DNA of 64,000 nt from Bolinopsis microptera (Eukaryota; Ctenophora; Tentaculata; Lobata; Bolinopsidae), in the NCBI RefSeq assembly GCF_026151205.1, contig NC_087076.1:8966902-9030901 (forward strand), written 5' to 3'. The translations under genes and the position numbers were made by a program. A model generated the notes under the pieces. That model searched no databases, was not told the origin of the DNA, and saw only the letters and a program-made list of their open reading frames with translations. Shown here one piece after another: positions 37,564-50,100 of this stretch (position 1 is the stretch's first letter; each line of letters opens with the position of its first letter).

Positions 37564-38944
37564 TAAACATAACGTTGAGACGCACAGTAAACCTAGTTAC
37601 CGAGTATAAAGCTACATTGTAAGCCTAGTTCGTGTACATGGCAAATTGTTGGGGAGTAGCTAACTAATAGTAGTAGTAGTAGTTAAATGTAAGTAGTTTT
37701 TGTTGCCTTTCTTGCGAATAGTAATGCCGCAATAGTAGGTTTATTATGCATAAGATCATTAGAAATATCCAATATAATCAATGTGTATGTTGAGGTAATT
37801 GTAGGCACATTTTAGGTACGTTCAATCGTGTAATCAACTTCCTGTTGCCTCAAGACATCAAAGCAATGTCAACAACTGTTGCTATGCCAACCTACTGTTA
37901 ACTAACATTACAGTTAACTTTTATAGCGCTTAGAAATTCCCTAGAATAGGATGTTTTTACTACACCTGCAAATTCACGGTGCCTTTATCACACACTTTTT
38001 TATTTTGCCACAGTAACGCTCCTGTCGTATACAATGTAAGGGAGATTGCTTTTACCGTGGTTTTATAGTTAATATTCACATAAGTTAATGGATATTCAGT
38101 ATTAATGTGTTATGCATTTACACACTTACATTATATTATTTGTGTCGCGGTTAACTCTTTAAGAGGACACTGGTCACTGAGTCCTTTACCAGATGGTTAT
38201 TCCTGTTGGATATTAACATGTTTATTGTCTACATAATTGTGTTTACTTTCAACCCTTACACACTGTACCACACATAACAACTCACTACTTTTACTTAGTG
38301 AGTTATTACGTTGGATTTGCTGCAGAAACTTATCTGTTATGTACGATGTAGTTGCTATGGTAACTAACGTAATAATACAGTATAATGACTATATTGTCTA
38401 CATATATCGTGAGGCACCTCTATTACACGCATTAGTATGTACCATTTCTTACTTATAAGTTCACATAATGAATTACCCAATAAAACAGTGCTATTTACAC
38501 CACAGAAATTACCCCTGCTAGTTTTATACATTTTTACATTTTTACATTAATTTACCTTTCTTATTATAGTAAGAGATGTATTGTTCAAGTTCGATAAATG
38601 CTGTATAATTAGTTGCCCTGTGCTCACTACACACTAACATTACAAACATTAAAAGCTCCTAACATTACACGTATAATAAAACTAATGTTCAGCTTCAAAC
38701 CACCTGCTCCTAATTACCACACCTTAAGTGACCATTCCTAACTTTCTTATTTTCTCTCAGTTAATTTTAGTTGATTTGCTAGCAGCTGTGTCTACAAACC
38801 ATCTCCATGTCAACTAATATAGTAACACAATGTTTTATTTAGCTTTATATTTATTATACATAGTTATATTGTAGTTAGAGTACTATGTTTACAGTATGCA
38901 CTGAAGGGGTATCCTAGGAAGTTTCTTGAACTCTTAACAGGTAT

Positions 38945-39000
38945 CCCTCCTCATTTAACCCTCAATTAAGTTTCCTATCATTCGGCTGAGTCGACCGAGG
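38945..39000 (-). mobile_element. Degraded SINE fragment
   Basis: The reverse complement matches the middle of the SINE at 24,156 and 46,541: CCTCATTTAACCCTC, then ATTCGGCTGAGTCGACC against the reference ATTCGGCTGAGTAGACC. Only about 55 diverged bases remain. Confidence 0.6.
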
Positions 39001-39169
39001 GAGAGCTTTAGTTGTAGGTTAACAATACAATGTAATATTAACTGATGTACTCTTAACAATAACTTGACATATTGATATTTGGCATATTTTATTAGTGTAC
39101 CTTTGTATATTTCGTATAATGTACCCTCATATAATTCGGTTCTGTGTACTCAGATCTGAACGAGCAGTG

Positions 39170-39432
39170 ATAATGTGTTGCGTAAAACTATAACTAATTA
39201 CTAAATATACTACTAAGCTATCAACTTGTTGCAGTGACAATATGTTGCATAAAACTATAACTAATTACTAAATATACTACTAAGCTATCAACTTGTTGCA
39301 GTGTAATATGTTGCATAAAACTATAACTAATTACTAAATATACTACTAAGCTATCAACTTGTTGCAGTGTAATATGTTGCGTAAAACTATGACTAATTAC
39401 TTAATATACTACTAAGCTATCAACTTGTTGTT
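39170..39432. repeat. 66-bp tandem repeat
   Basis: Four copies of a unit of about 66 bp containing AAAACTATAACTAATTACTA and ACTAAGCTATCAACTTGTTG. The copies are nearly identical. Confidence 0.9.
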
Positions 39433-40897
39433 TACAATTCTGATTTAGTTGCTTGTTCGTTTTATCACAAGGAAAATGTAATTGTCAGTGAAAACATTTA
39501 TTTACCGTTCGTTATTTATGAAAATAATGTCAAACTTCGTTTGCATTTCGGCTCTTTTTGAGTCATCGATAGTATATTCCTGTATTATTTCTAGATATTT
39601 CGCAACATTCATAAACATTTACCAGCGTGGTAAATTTATTCAACTATTCTTACGAAAGTGCTTGTGTCAGCTTACTTGCATAGCAGGTTGAGCCATCTGA
39701 AATTGCACTTACTTGACCTCCTTTACACAGATTCTATTGGTTGATATTTTTTATGATTTATTTCGCTATTTTTCTCGAGCTTGTACAGGTTTCGCAAAAA
39801 CATATTTTACTCTCAGTTTAAGAAAGGTTTGTGCATGTGCGACGTGCGATGATGTATTTCGTTTTGGAAATCGTAAGTAGGGTTTGTGCATTGTTTATTA
39901 TTGTACACAAAGTTATTGTTGTTCTACGACCTTTCTGTATTGAACAATTTGTTGATTCTGAGGCTTTTTTTACACAGGAAGAGGAGTTTTTGCAAGATTG
40001 TAAGGAAATTATAAAAATGTCCCGCCAAATTGTAAAAATGCCACACATATCATTTCTGCATATCACCGAACAAGATTATTTATCTACGATCATGTCTGCA
40101 CGTTTTTATTCGCTGGATAAAAGGATCTAACTTATGCACATGAAATCATGTTATGTGGTATTCTGTAAATTATTGTCTAAAACATCTATTACACAGAAAT
40201 TTTAGTTCACATATTTGTAACGCGCACATGTGTTCATCAACACAAAGGCCAAAAAACAGTTTCTTGGTGAACATCAATAATGATCGCGCGCGCCTTTAAG
40301 AAGTCTGACGGACGTGACGTCTGAATTAAATGGGCCATTATTGGTCACTACCTGCAGTATTATGGACAATGGCTCTCACTCTATCCAATACACAGTACCT
40401 TAGTACTCTTAACCGGGAACATTTTATATATATACACTTATAGTAATTTGTAATACCGTGTTATACTGGGCATTGCCGTTTTTCCTTGAGACGTGGTCCA
40501 AACTTAGAGGTATCGAAACTTAGAGGTATTGCCTGCTAATTTACTATTTATCCCCCAAGAACCTGATAGTTGTTCAAAATAGATACTTTAGGTATCAAAT
40601 TTACATAATTGTATCGCATAATGTTTTTTAATAGCTATATTATATAATATTTGTTATTTAATCATTCCCTGAAAATCACTTTATCTCAAATCCAGTTGTA
40701 TAAAATTTTGTTAAACAGGATTTAAAGTATACAGAATGGCACTTCAAAGCTCTTTATCCGACCAAATCTCTCTGCTCATCTCAGTTCGCTCACTCGGTGA
40801 TTTCCATAAATTTAGAATTCACAAGCCCCGGCCGTCATAATCCTCTACCCTGAATACATCTCATTGTGGCTATACCTCTCCCACCACAAGGACGGGT

Positions 40898-40965
40898 CAC
40901 TCTCTCATGTTTTATTAGTCACTCTCTCATGTTTTATTAGTCACTCTCTCATGTTTTATTAGTAA
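40898..40965. repeat. 22-bp triplicate
   Basis: Three exact copies containing TCACTCTCTCATGTTTTATT. Confidence 0.92.
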
Positions 40966-43900
40966 TTACTCCAGGGAGAGTACATGTGTAAGTGACTCTC
41001 GGTGTCCCTGCTTGGTTTATTTCTGTTGGAGAGGAGCCAGGAGGGTTGGAGAGGGGGCTAGTATTGCGTTGGAATCAATACACTTAGTTTTTACAATCCC
41101 GAATCCTGAACTGGAAACTTACTTGTTACTTACTTACTGGTAGGGTAGTACAATTATCTACATACACGTGAATATGGGTCCCAGTCGTCATCTTTTGTCC
41201 GATGTATCGTCATTATCTACTAGTATACATATACGTCAACTTTATTGTTTAAATTGTTAAATTTTTAGTTATTTTTAGGGACAAACGAAGAACCCTGAGA
41301 TCAAACGATTTCTCATAAAATATATATCTATTTCAGATAGAACTTAAATTTATAGGTTATTTTTTATTCTTATCCAATATAAAACTAAAACTTCAACAAG
41401 AATGATGGTACTATACTTATCCCACACAAAACCTCTCAGCTACTGGAGCAGAATTCAAACAATGGTTTAATAAGAGAGGTCGATAATCCCTATTATATTC
41501 CGTGTGAGAGCCTTTGGCGAGCACCAGAGTGTGTAAAATTAAAAATCCTGTGCATTTGTAAATTCACAAGTTATTACAGCCATTATTGTAAAGTCATGTC
41601 CCTCGGAAGTCGGAACAGCTTGTTGTCGATTTTAATAACTTAAATAACTCATTCCATTTTAGTTTTACATTTCGGACCATTTATTTAAACAGATATATCC
41701 AGTTCCCAGTTACTTAAAACAGAAATATCTAGTTCCCGGTCATTTGAACCTTTTTCTCCGAACTAGGACGCTAGAATATGGGACACACTCAACTACCGCC
41801 CCTATTCCTAAGAAAACTAGAGACTAGAAAACTAGACAGTCAAACAAATTTCAACAGAGTGAGAACTGACTGACCTGTGGATAGAGTTCAGGCAGATAGT
41901 ATGGCAGACAGTATTTTCTGTGTTGTTGTGATCTTGAATATCCATTGTCCAAGGTACTAGTCACCGACTTTAGGTGTGTGCGGTAGAAGGTGGTAGATGG
42001 ATCACTATAAATGCGTTACGAGGATAATGACAAAATGATTTTCTAAAAACCAGACGGTTTAGTCTAACATCTACTTTGAAGGTGTCCCGGCCACTAACAA
42101 GAGTATATAATATATATATAGACACTAAGACTATCCTCCAGTCCTTAGTGCAACGTCACGAGAAATTAAATTCGTTAGCTGCTAGCAACATTCCTTTTTT
42201 ACACCGCATTCTTTCACAACACGTTAATTCAGAATATCATAACGATATGATATTGATATAGTAAAAATAGTGCAGTTCCCCAGTCCCCCTATTCGTCGCT
42301 TAGCCGGGGAATTTATACCTGATATTTTGGAATAATTCTCTTTTTTGTTTAAAACATGGCCTGTTTGTGTGGAATACCTTGGAGTAATTATAAACTGTGG
42401 TGGTTTGTGACTGTGACTAATTTATTATTCGACATATTTTAAAGTTTTTGTCATTCTCTCTAATCCAAGAATTACTCTGCAAATCAAAGTTGCTCATTAT
42501 TGGTTTTATCTCTTATATTACTTATCTATATCCGAAAAGTAACCCCAAATGAGTTTTGACCCTCCAACAAACTTTGCAAATAGTGTGATTCCGCACCTGC
42601 TTAAAATTTGCGTAATGTGCGGCAAATATATGGAGAATTTTGCGGCTTGAGTGCGGCGATTTTTTGCATGATACGTGGTAAAAGCGTGACGAATATTTTT
42701 CAAGCAGACAGACTAATTTGTAGACAGACTAATTTGTATTACTATCCTCCATAAACATGACCTCATTAAAATCGCCTCACATGTTGAAAAAACGCCGCAG
42801 TTAAGCCTAAGGCTGAATCTGAACAATTTGCCAAATTAGCCGCCCCACGTCAAGTAATTTTGAGGCATTGTCTGGATTCATTATTCAAAAGATGAGTAAA
42901 GAATGCAATCCTAGACCATCCTGTATACCTCGCACCTGGACTTGTGTGTTGAGTTTGCTCCCTAAACCAAAACCAAAACCAAATAGAATATAAACCTACA
43001 TCGTCTTATTCGTAGGGGGCTGTGGTCAAGATGACCACTCTAAGATAGCGGTAACATTTTTTAATGTGGAATGTAAAAGATATACTTTTAGTTTTTTCCA
43101 CATTTGGTGAAACGTTCTTGAAACACCAAGGTAGCCCGACAGCTGTATTTCACATCATGTATCTCACTAAAAGATTGCTTCTTACACTGGTGATATTAAG
43201 TGATGTCACATTAGCAGACGCTCACAAAGCTTAATCACGGAACCACATGAGATCGACGACACACAAGAAACACTGTGTAGTCCACAATGTAGTCGTGGAA
43301 TTTCATTCTCAAGCTAAGGACTGCCGGACTGGATCTAACTCTTATGATAATGTAGACTAGAGCAATACCAGAATACCTGGGCTCACTTGAGGAAGTGAAT
43401 ACCTTGTTTACACCCCTAGCATCTAATTCATTTACCATTCCTCTTTTATAATACTTAAATATAGCCCCCGCTCCTTTGCTTTCCTGATTTACTGTAGTCT
43501 CATATCATTTGATTACATTGCTCTTCGGGATTGTTTTAAACCAATATTCCTTTGTTTACGCTTCTCTGCCGTTATGTTAATGTAGGGTAATGTTATACTT
43601 ATAATCCTTTGTTTACGCTTCTCTGCCGTTATTTAGATTTTAGTGCTCGTCGTACTTAGTTCGCATTCTGTCGAATAATTTTCAGATTTTGTCAAGTTCC
43701 TTGTCACCAGATAACTGTGAATACATTTACAGCGCTTTTGAGAGATCTGCTTGTTAATGCATTGCTTTTATAAGTTATAAACTGCGTATTCTCCTATTAG
43801 ACGCTTTCATATCGACTTCAGGTTAAGTTATTTTAAATCTCGTGACGCATCAATAATATGTCAATATAGGGCTTTAAAGGTTCGCAAATACATAGAAAAG

Positions 43901-44102
43901 AGTAATGAAGTTGATTAGTCGCTGTATTCAAAAATAATTTTAATCGTTTATCATAATTTCATGATTGTTTGCAGATTATGAACATTAACAGATTGATATG
44001 AATTTTTAAGTATGTAAAACTAACCACAATCTACTCAATTAGAAAAAAATGTGTAATTGAAGAGTTTGGAAGGGTGAAATCTCTCAATCTGACATACACC
44101 GG

Positions 44103-44151
44103 ATGGTCGCCTCCTTTTTACTACTGCTATCCTGTTTAACTGCTCTAACAG
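44103..44151 (+). CDS. Receptor exon 1: signal peptide
   Basis: Encodes MVASFLLLLSCLTALT, a short N-region, a leucine-rich core and small residues before the cleavage area. The donor CAG|GTTTCA ends in phase 1, matching exon 2. The donor is non-consensus, and intron 1 carries tandem copies of it. Confidence 0.8.
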
Positions 44152-47100
44152 GTTTCACTTTCACTGTCCTGTTTAAGTGTTCTAATAGGTTTCGCTTTCA
44201 ATATCCTTTATAACTGTTCTAATAGGTTTCACTTTCACTATCCTTTATATATTTTCTAATATTTTCTTTTCATTTCCAAAATTCTGTCTAACTGCTTTAA
44301 CAGGTTTCAATTTATTTGCCGTGTCTTGAATGCGACCACAGTAACTGTTGTAACCCTAATAACCACAGTAACCCTTATGACCTTATTCAGTTGCTGCAAA
44401 AGTCCCGTGCAGCGCAATCCCAGAACATGGAGACGTAACGAAAGGTGGAGAAGGAGTCTACAATTTCAGATGTTTGGACACAGATAAACACGAACTGGTT
44501 GGCAGAACATCGGCTTTATGTGACAGTGATGGCTTCTTCGAAATTGCTTCCTTGCCTAAGTGTGTAGGTAAGTACAGTGTAGGATGAAGGCGCACGAGGT
44601 TTTGGGTTTGACACCCAGCATGGATGCTTTATCTCGGGATGTTATATTAGAATTTGATGTTAGAAAATTATTATCTCGTCTGTCTTAAATTCTTGTTTCT
44701 TGTGACAACTGACAAGCCATAGCAAGTATTAGTTATAAAATCCTTCCTTCTCCAGAGAAGCAACCTCTGACCACACACATAAAGACTACACACAGTGGAC
44801 TTGAGTGCACTAAGGAGAAAGTGGCAGAAAGGCACAGTCTTCTCTTGCGGTACCTCTCACAGGCGCTGTGTATGAAGGAGCAAACTTGCGTCTTAAAGGG
44901 CATGTCTTTCACGTGTTCATCTCCTTTCAAGGTTGGTCATCAAATTATACTTTCTAGCTTTTATTTAAGTAATGAAACTGATGACAATAATCTATGGAGG
45001 TAAAATGAAAGATAGCAGATTGTGGGTCCAAATTCATACTACAAGTACACAGTTAACGCACCCGCAGGTTACTATAGAGTCAGTGTTCACAGTATCTGAC
45101 AGTCGAGCAGGAGATGATCTTGTGGACTTGGCCAGTAGATTATCAGAAAGCAAACACTCTAGGCAAAGGAGAGATATCAACTTCGATGATTTCGATACAG
45201 AAGATCCCGTAACTTCTGCTTGCGAAGATGGAGAGGGTGTTTCTAGCAATGGAGATAACTGCGGTCAGTTCAATTGAGATATCCTTTATAGTATCTAACT
45301 TATTATCCAAAGGCTGATTAACTATTAAGCAAAGTTTTGTTGGCCCAACTAAAAGGAGCCAAAAGTAAAACTGTCCATCTATATTATTCTAGTTTTCCCG
45401 GAGGAGCCCGATGTAGAGAGGTTTTACTGTATGATATTTCAGTGGAGTGTCCTGAGGGCATGTACGGAGACGGAGCTACAACTCCCAAGTGCGTAGAGTG
45501 CGCTTTGGGAACATACAATGCAGCGTCTAAACAAACTGAGTGTACAGCTTGTGTCAGCCCTAAGAGCACTTTGTTGACAGGGTCCACGGCTGCAGATGAT
45601 TGTAAAAGTGAGTACTTTTGCAGTTATCATTTTTCACTTCACGCTCCTACTTTCACCCTTATCGTCACTCTTACTTCACTTTCACTCTTACATTCGCTTT
45701 CATCCCCAAAGTAACCACACCCTCCCCAGTTTTGTGCACGCTACCTGCCGCATCAGAAAACAGTCAGTATACGATATCTGGAGTGGCGAAGTCTGACGGA
45801 ACCACAGTGGAGGTGGGGAGCGTGTTCACCTTGCTCTGTGATCAGGGACACACCTTCAAGAACGAAAATAAATTCACCCAGACCTGTACAGACGGCCTGC
45901 AGACAGCAGAAATCAAAAATGAGTGCTTCAGTAAGTTTTATCATCACTTCTTAGCAGTGACTATTGCGTTGGCTTCATACAAGTACAAATTTGATTTTAT
46001 CATTTTACGGGTCTGTGATATAGAAAAGCTGCAGCGTTATAAAATATTTCCTTGTGTTTAAACACTGCTATCTCTCTCAGAGGTGACGACGACACCAGAC
46101 GTAGCAGTGTACAAGTTCCTGGGCGAGACTGCCAGTATCACGTGTGTAGGAGAGAGTACAGTAGATCCCCACCTTATTGAAGTCAGAGATCCTGTTCCTA
46201 CCGGGCTCACCGTCAGTAAGTGGACACTTATCTCACATTTCTCACTCTTTTTAGACTCGTGTCTCGTTTCCTACATCGTTTATTGTAACTCAGTATCGAA
46301 TCCTGCATTGTTTTGATTGTTTGCTTAAATTATGTTTCGAACTGTATATAACCGGTTCCATGTTTCAGGCCCAGTTGCCAATACAGGGACCTGCGACGCT
46401 ACTAATAAAAACGAGAAACCAGAGTTCAGTGTAACAAGTGCCGCTACTTCTGGCCGATTTGAGCTGTCTTGTGACATGCAGGTTTGCACTGGTAGATATT
46501 TCTCTGTAAAACATTAGAGGTCTGATAGATATTATTTTAAGGCCAGGTAGCACAGTTGGTTAGAACGCCAGCTTTGCAATCGTAAGGTTGCGGGTTCGAA
46601 TCCCACTGTCTGCCTGGTCGTGGTGTGAGCGTCGTCGACGTTCAGCTAAGGATCCTGAGTGGTCTATGCAGCCCCCGGTCTACTCAGCCGAATACTCGAG
46701 AAATCGGGTGTGAGGGTTAAATGAGGAGCTGCACATTGCAGCAAAGTCTCGGGCGAAGAAAGTATGGTACACACTACCCTAACCGTAACTGGCAAAAACA
46801 AATCCTTCGGCTTCATGTAATTGGCTGGTTGCACTTGTGTAACAATGTGGCTGTTGGAATACTCCGAAGTAAAATAAGTGTCTTGATAAAACCTTGTATA
46901 TAAGAAGTTTTTCAGAGCATATCTTGGTGTTATTGAATGATGACGTTGACTGAACCCCACTGCAGGTTTACAGTGATATAAGCGAGAAGGAGCTGTCTGC
47001 CGACTCAACTACTGTAGTGTTCATGAAAGCAGTGGAACCTGCAGCCAACATAGATACTGACGTCGGAGCAGCTCTCACTTTGGCAGCTTTGGTCAGTCTG

Positions 47101-50100
47101 GATGATGCTTCTACTTACAGCTTCGCCTGGACAAAGGACGGCAGTACTTACAACACTGCCCAAAACAGGTAATATTCGTAAGTGTTACTGTTACCATGAC
47201 AAACGCGTTCGTTCGATTATTGAACGAATATCACTTACAGTGATATTAGTTACCGAATCGCACTGACCGGATATATTTTCGTATATTACGCTATACTGTT
47301 ACAGTGACGTAACTGTAACAACCGCACTTCCCAGTGACACAACTGTAACGGGACTGGCGTACAAGAGCTCGTCTGTGACAATAGCCAGTGTAACTCTGGA
47401 AGATAAGGGCACTTATGTAGCAACTGTCACCGTGTCAGACCTGACCGGCACCCAAATGTTAACTAAAACCTTTACAACCGTTGTTGCAATAAAAGGTGGG
47501 TATTTTTAGTGCCTATGAAATTATGAATGTAAAAATATTTGTTATTATCATTACTGGTCTTATGACGAAACTTTTGTCCATCTTTTCTATATAATATATG
47601 ATCATATCAGAATTTAATGCCAAGGTATTTAATTCTGCTAATAATATAAACCTGCCCAGGATTCTCCGTGCAGCCCCAAGATGCAGGTGGAGACACCAGT
47701 GTCATTCAGGCAGAAGGATCACAAGCTGTTCTGACCTGTGCTTTTTCGGGAACCATCGACGCTTCAGAGACTTTTACCTGGTAGAAAACCGCTCCTTCGC
47801 AAATATTTTTACTTTATCTTCATCATCACGATACTACGATACTAACTTTCAACCTATTCCTTGGCTTGATCAGTTAGTCATTTTAGTTAATTTAATACGT
47901 ATGACCCGTCCTGTTGAGATCAAATCATATCAGGACAAAAGATGCCGAAACTACCGACGCTAATGACGAAGCTTTCATGGCAGTGACGGCAGAAACCAAG
48001 GATGGAAGTCTCTACAAGTACTTAACCATAAACGCCTTTCCCGCCGGCTGGACAGACACTAAATTTGTGTGTAAGGTGTTTAAAACCAGTGATAAATCAG
48101 AGCTGTATAAGAGCGAGGCCATCTCCCTCTCATCCTCACGTATGTTACTTCTGACTTCTGAGTTAATCAATGTTTACCTTACTTCTGAGTTAATTAATGT
48201 TTACCTTACTTCTGAGTTATTTGATTTTTACCTTACTTCTGAGTTATTTAATGTTTACCTTACTTTTGAGTTAATTATCAGTATAAATAACATATATATT
48301 TAAGTCTTATAATGTACATTCCCCTCCAGCCTACGTAGTGACGATGGACGCTGCTGACAAGTGTACTGAAGATGGAAAAGACATTGAGTTCGAATGTACA
48401 GCCAGTTTCCCAGACAGTATCACTAACGGACCAACAGTAACCTGGCACAAGGTCTCAGAGGCCGGGGACACGCTCGTTGAGGTACAGTTGGCACCCTGCC
48501 AGTTGTTTTTAACCGCCACTCTTATATATGTAGCTGAGATGTGTTTTAAATTTATTTAGATAATTCAGCTACTAATTTTTTACTTGATTAAATACCATTT
48601 AAAGTTGTTTGTAATTAATGTCAAATCAAATGTTTGTTTCCCATATAGCAATTATTCCGCTATTATAAAGCACTGCTAAATTTATTGCTAATAATTAATG
48701 TGTTCATAAGTTAATCTCTATGCTAATATGTTACTAATAATATGTAATGACACCTTGCCACCTCTCAGCAACTTTTGGTGAGTGGACGTTACTCAGGTTG
48801 TGTTACTACGGTAACACGTTGAAGAATATAAGACTCGTATAGTATCTGTGCATGATAGATCTCTGTTGTTTTCTTGACTTGTTACTCTTCACTACCCAAT
48901 AGAAGAGGGGCAAGGATCTCACTTTTCATTTGTAATCCCCTGGATATATAAGGTTCCCTTAATATAAGGTTCCCCTAATATAAGGTTCCCCTAATATAAG
49001 GTTCCCCTAATATAAGGTTCCCCTTTGTATTGGGGTTATGGGGAATGTTGTTAAACATACCTCCACTCAAAACCCCCCACTATCTCTAATCACGTGATAA
49101 AACCAGATTACAATTCTCCTAAAATGAATGCTCGGTCATCCTTGTGCACGTGTTTGGTCACCCTTGTGCAAATTCTATCTGATTAAAGCTTTCTGCTCAA
49201 ACTCATTCTCATACCTCCCCAGCCAACACGCTTCTAAATAAAGCTCATCCAGTATAGGAAACTAGCCAAATTTGAATCTGTGTTTCTCCTTCTTTTTCTC
49301 CTTCTTCTTCTCGAGGTTGATATCGTATTCTAACACTATCTACACCACAACACACAATATGCTACACGTGTGTTTACCTGTACGTTGGAATGTTATTGGA
49401 ATGTATGATTGTGACAGTATGAGTGTTCATGTGTCCAGTTTCGCATTGGACTTGGTCGCATGTATTCGTAAATTAAAAGATTGTTTTATTGATTTTATTG
49501 TTGCACTTTATTGTACCAGTTATTGATTAGATTTGTGTGGTGCTGTAATACTCGCTGAGCTTTGTAATACATAAAACTAACTTCCTGTTATCGGAGCTCC
49601 TTTATCTAAGCAATACTTCTAACTGAGTTCCACTAAGTGATGAGAAGTTAGTTTACCACACGTTATAGCTCCCAATCCTCAATTACCCCTCATTTACCCC
49701 TTACTTACCCCTCATTTACCAGGACGGAGACAATTACGTAGTGCAAGGATCTAAAGATGGAATCATCTTCAAGTCCATCATGACTGTAGATAAGGCATCA
49801 AGCACCCAAGCTGGGAGCTTTTACTGTGTGGCTACTTACACTGAGCCGGACTATCTGCAAATATCCAAGAAGACTGATGCTAGATCCCTTACTGTAGTCG
49901 GTTAGTGAGATGGATTTTTAATCATTTCCTTTCTCTCACAAATCAATGATAATACAAATATTATTGGTTCTTAAATTTTTATGAGATCCCAGTTTATAGA
50001 TTTTTAAAAAACTCTCTGCTCTGAGGAGGAGAGAAAGTTTTTGTGGAGAGCCGCTCAGACATGGGCACCGTATTGTGTAAATTATTTAGGTATATTTTAT

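Larger units (their letters stand above)
37564..44102. other. No supported gene upstream of the receptor
   Basis: AT-rich sequence with a 66-bp repeat (39,170-39,430), a SINE fragment (38,945-39,000), a 22-bp triplicate (40,898-40,963) and a short duplication containing GTTTACGCTTCTCTGCCGTTA (43,553-43,632). Open frames at 39,482-39,691 and 39,831-40,130 match no known family. The promoter of the receptor gene presumably lies at the right end, but no clear TATA box is seen. Confidence 0.4.

Noticed and set aside
39831-40130. 99-codon plus-strand open frame as a gene
   Set aside because: No recognisable motif, open frames also on the opposite strand, and no splice or promoter support.
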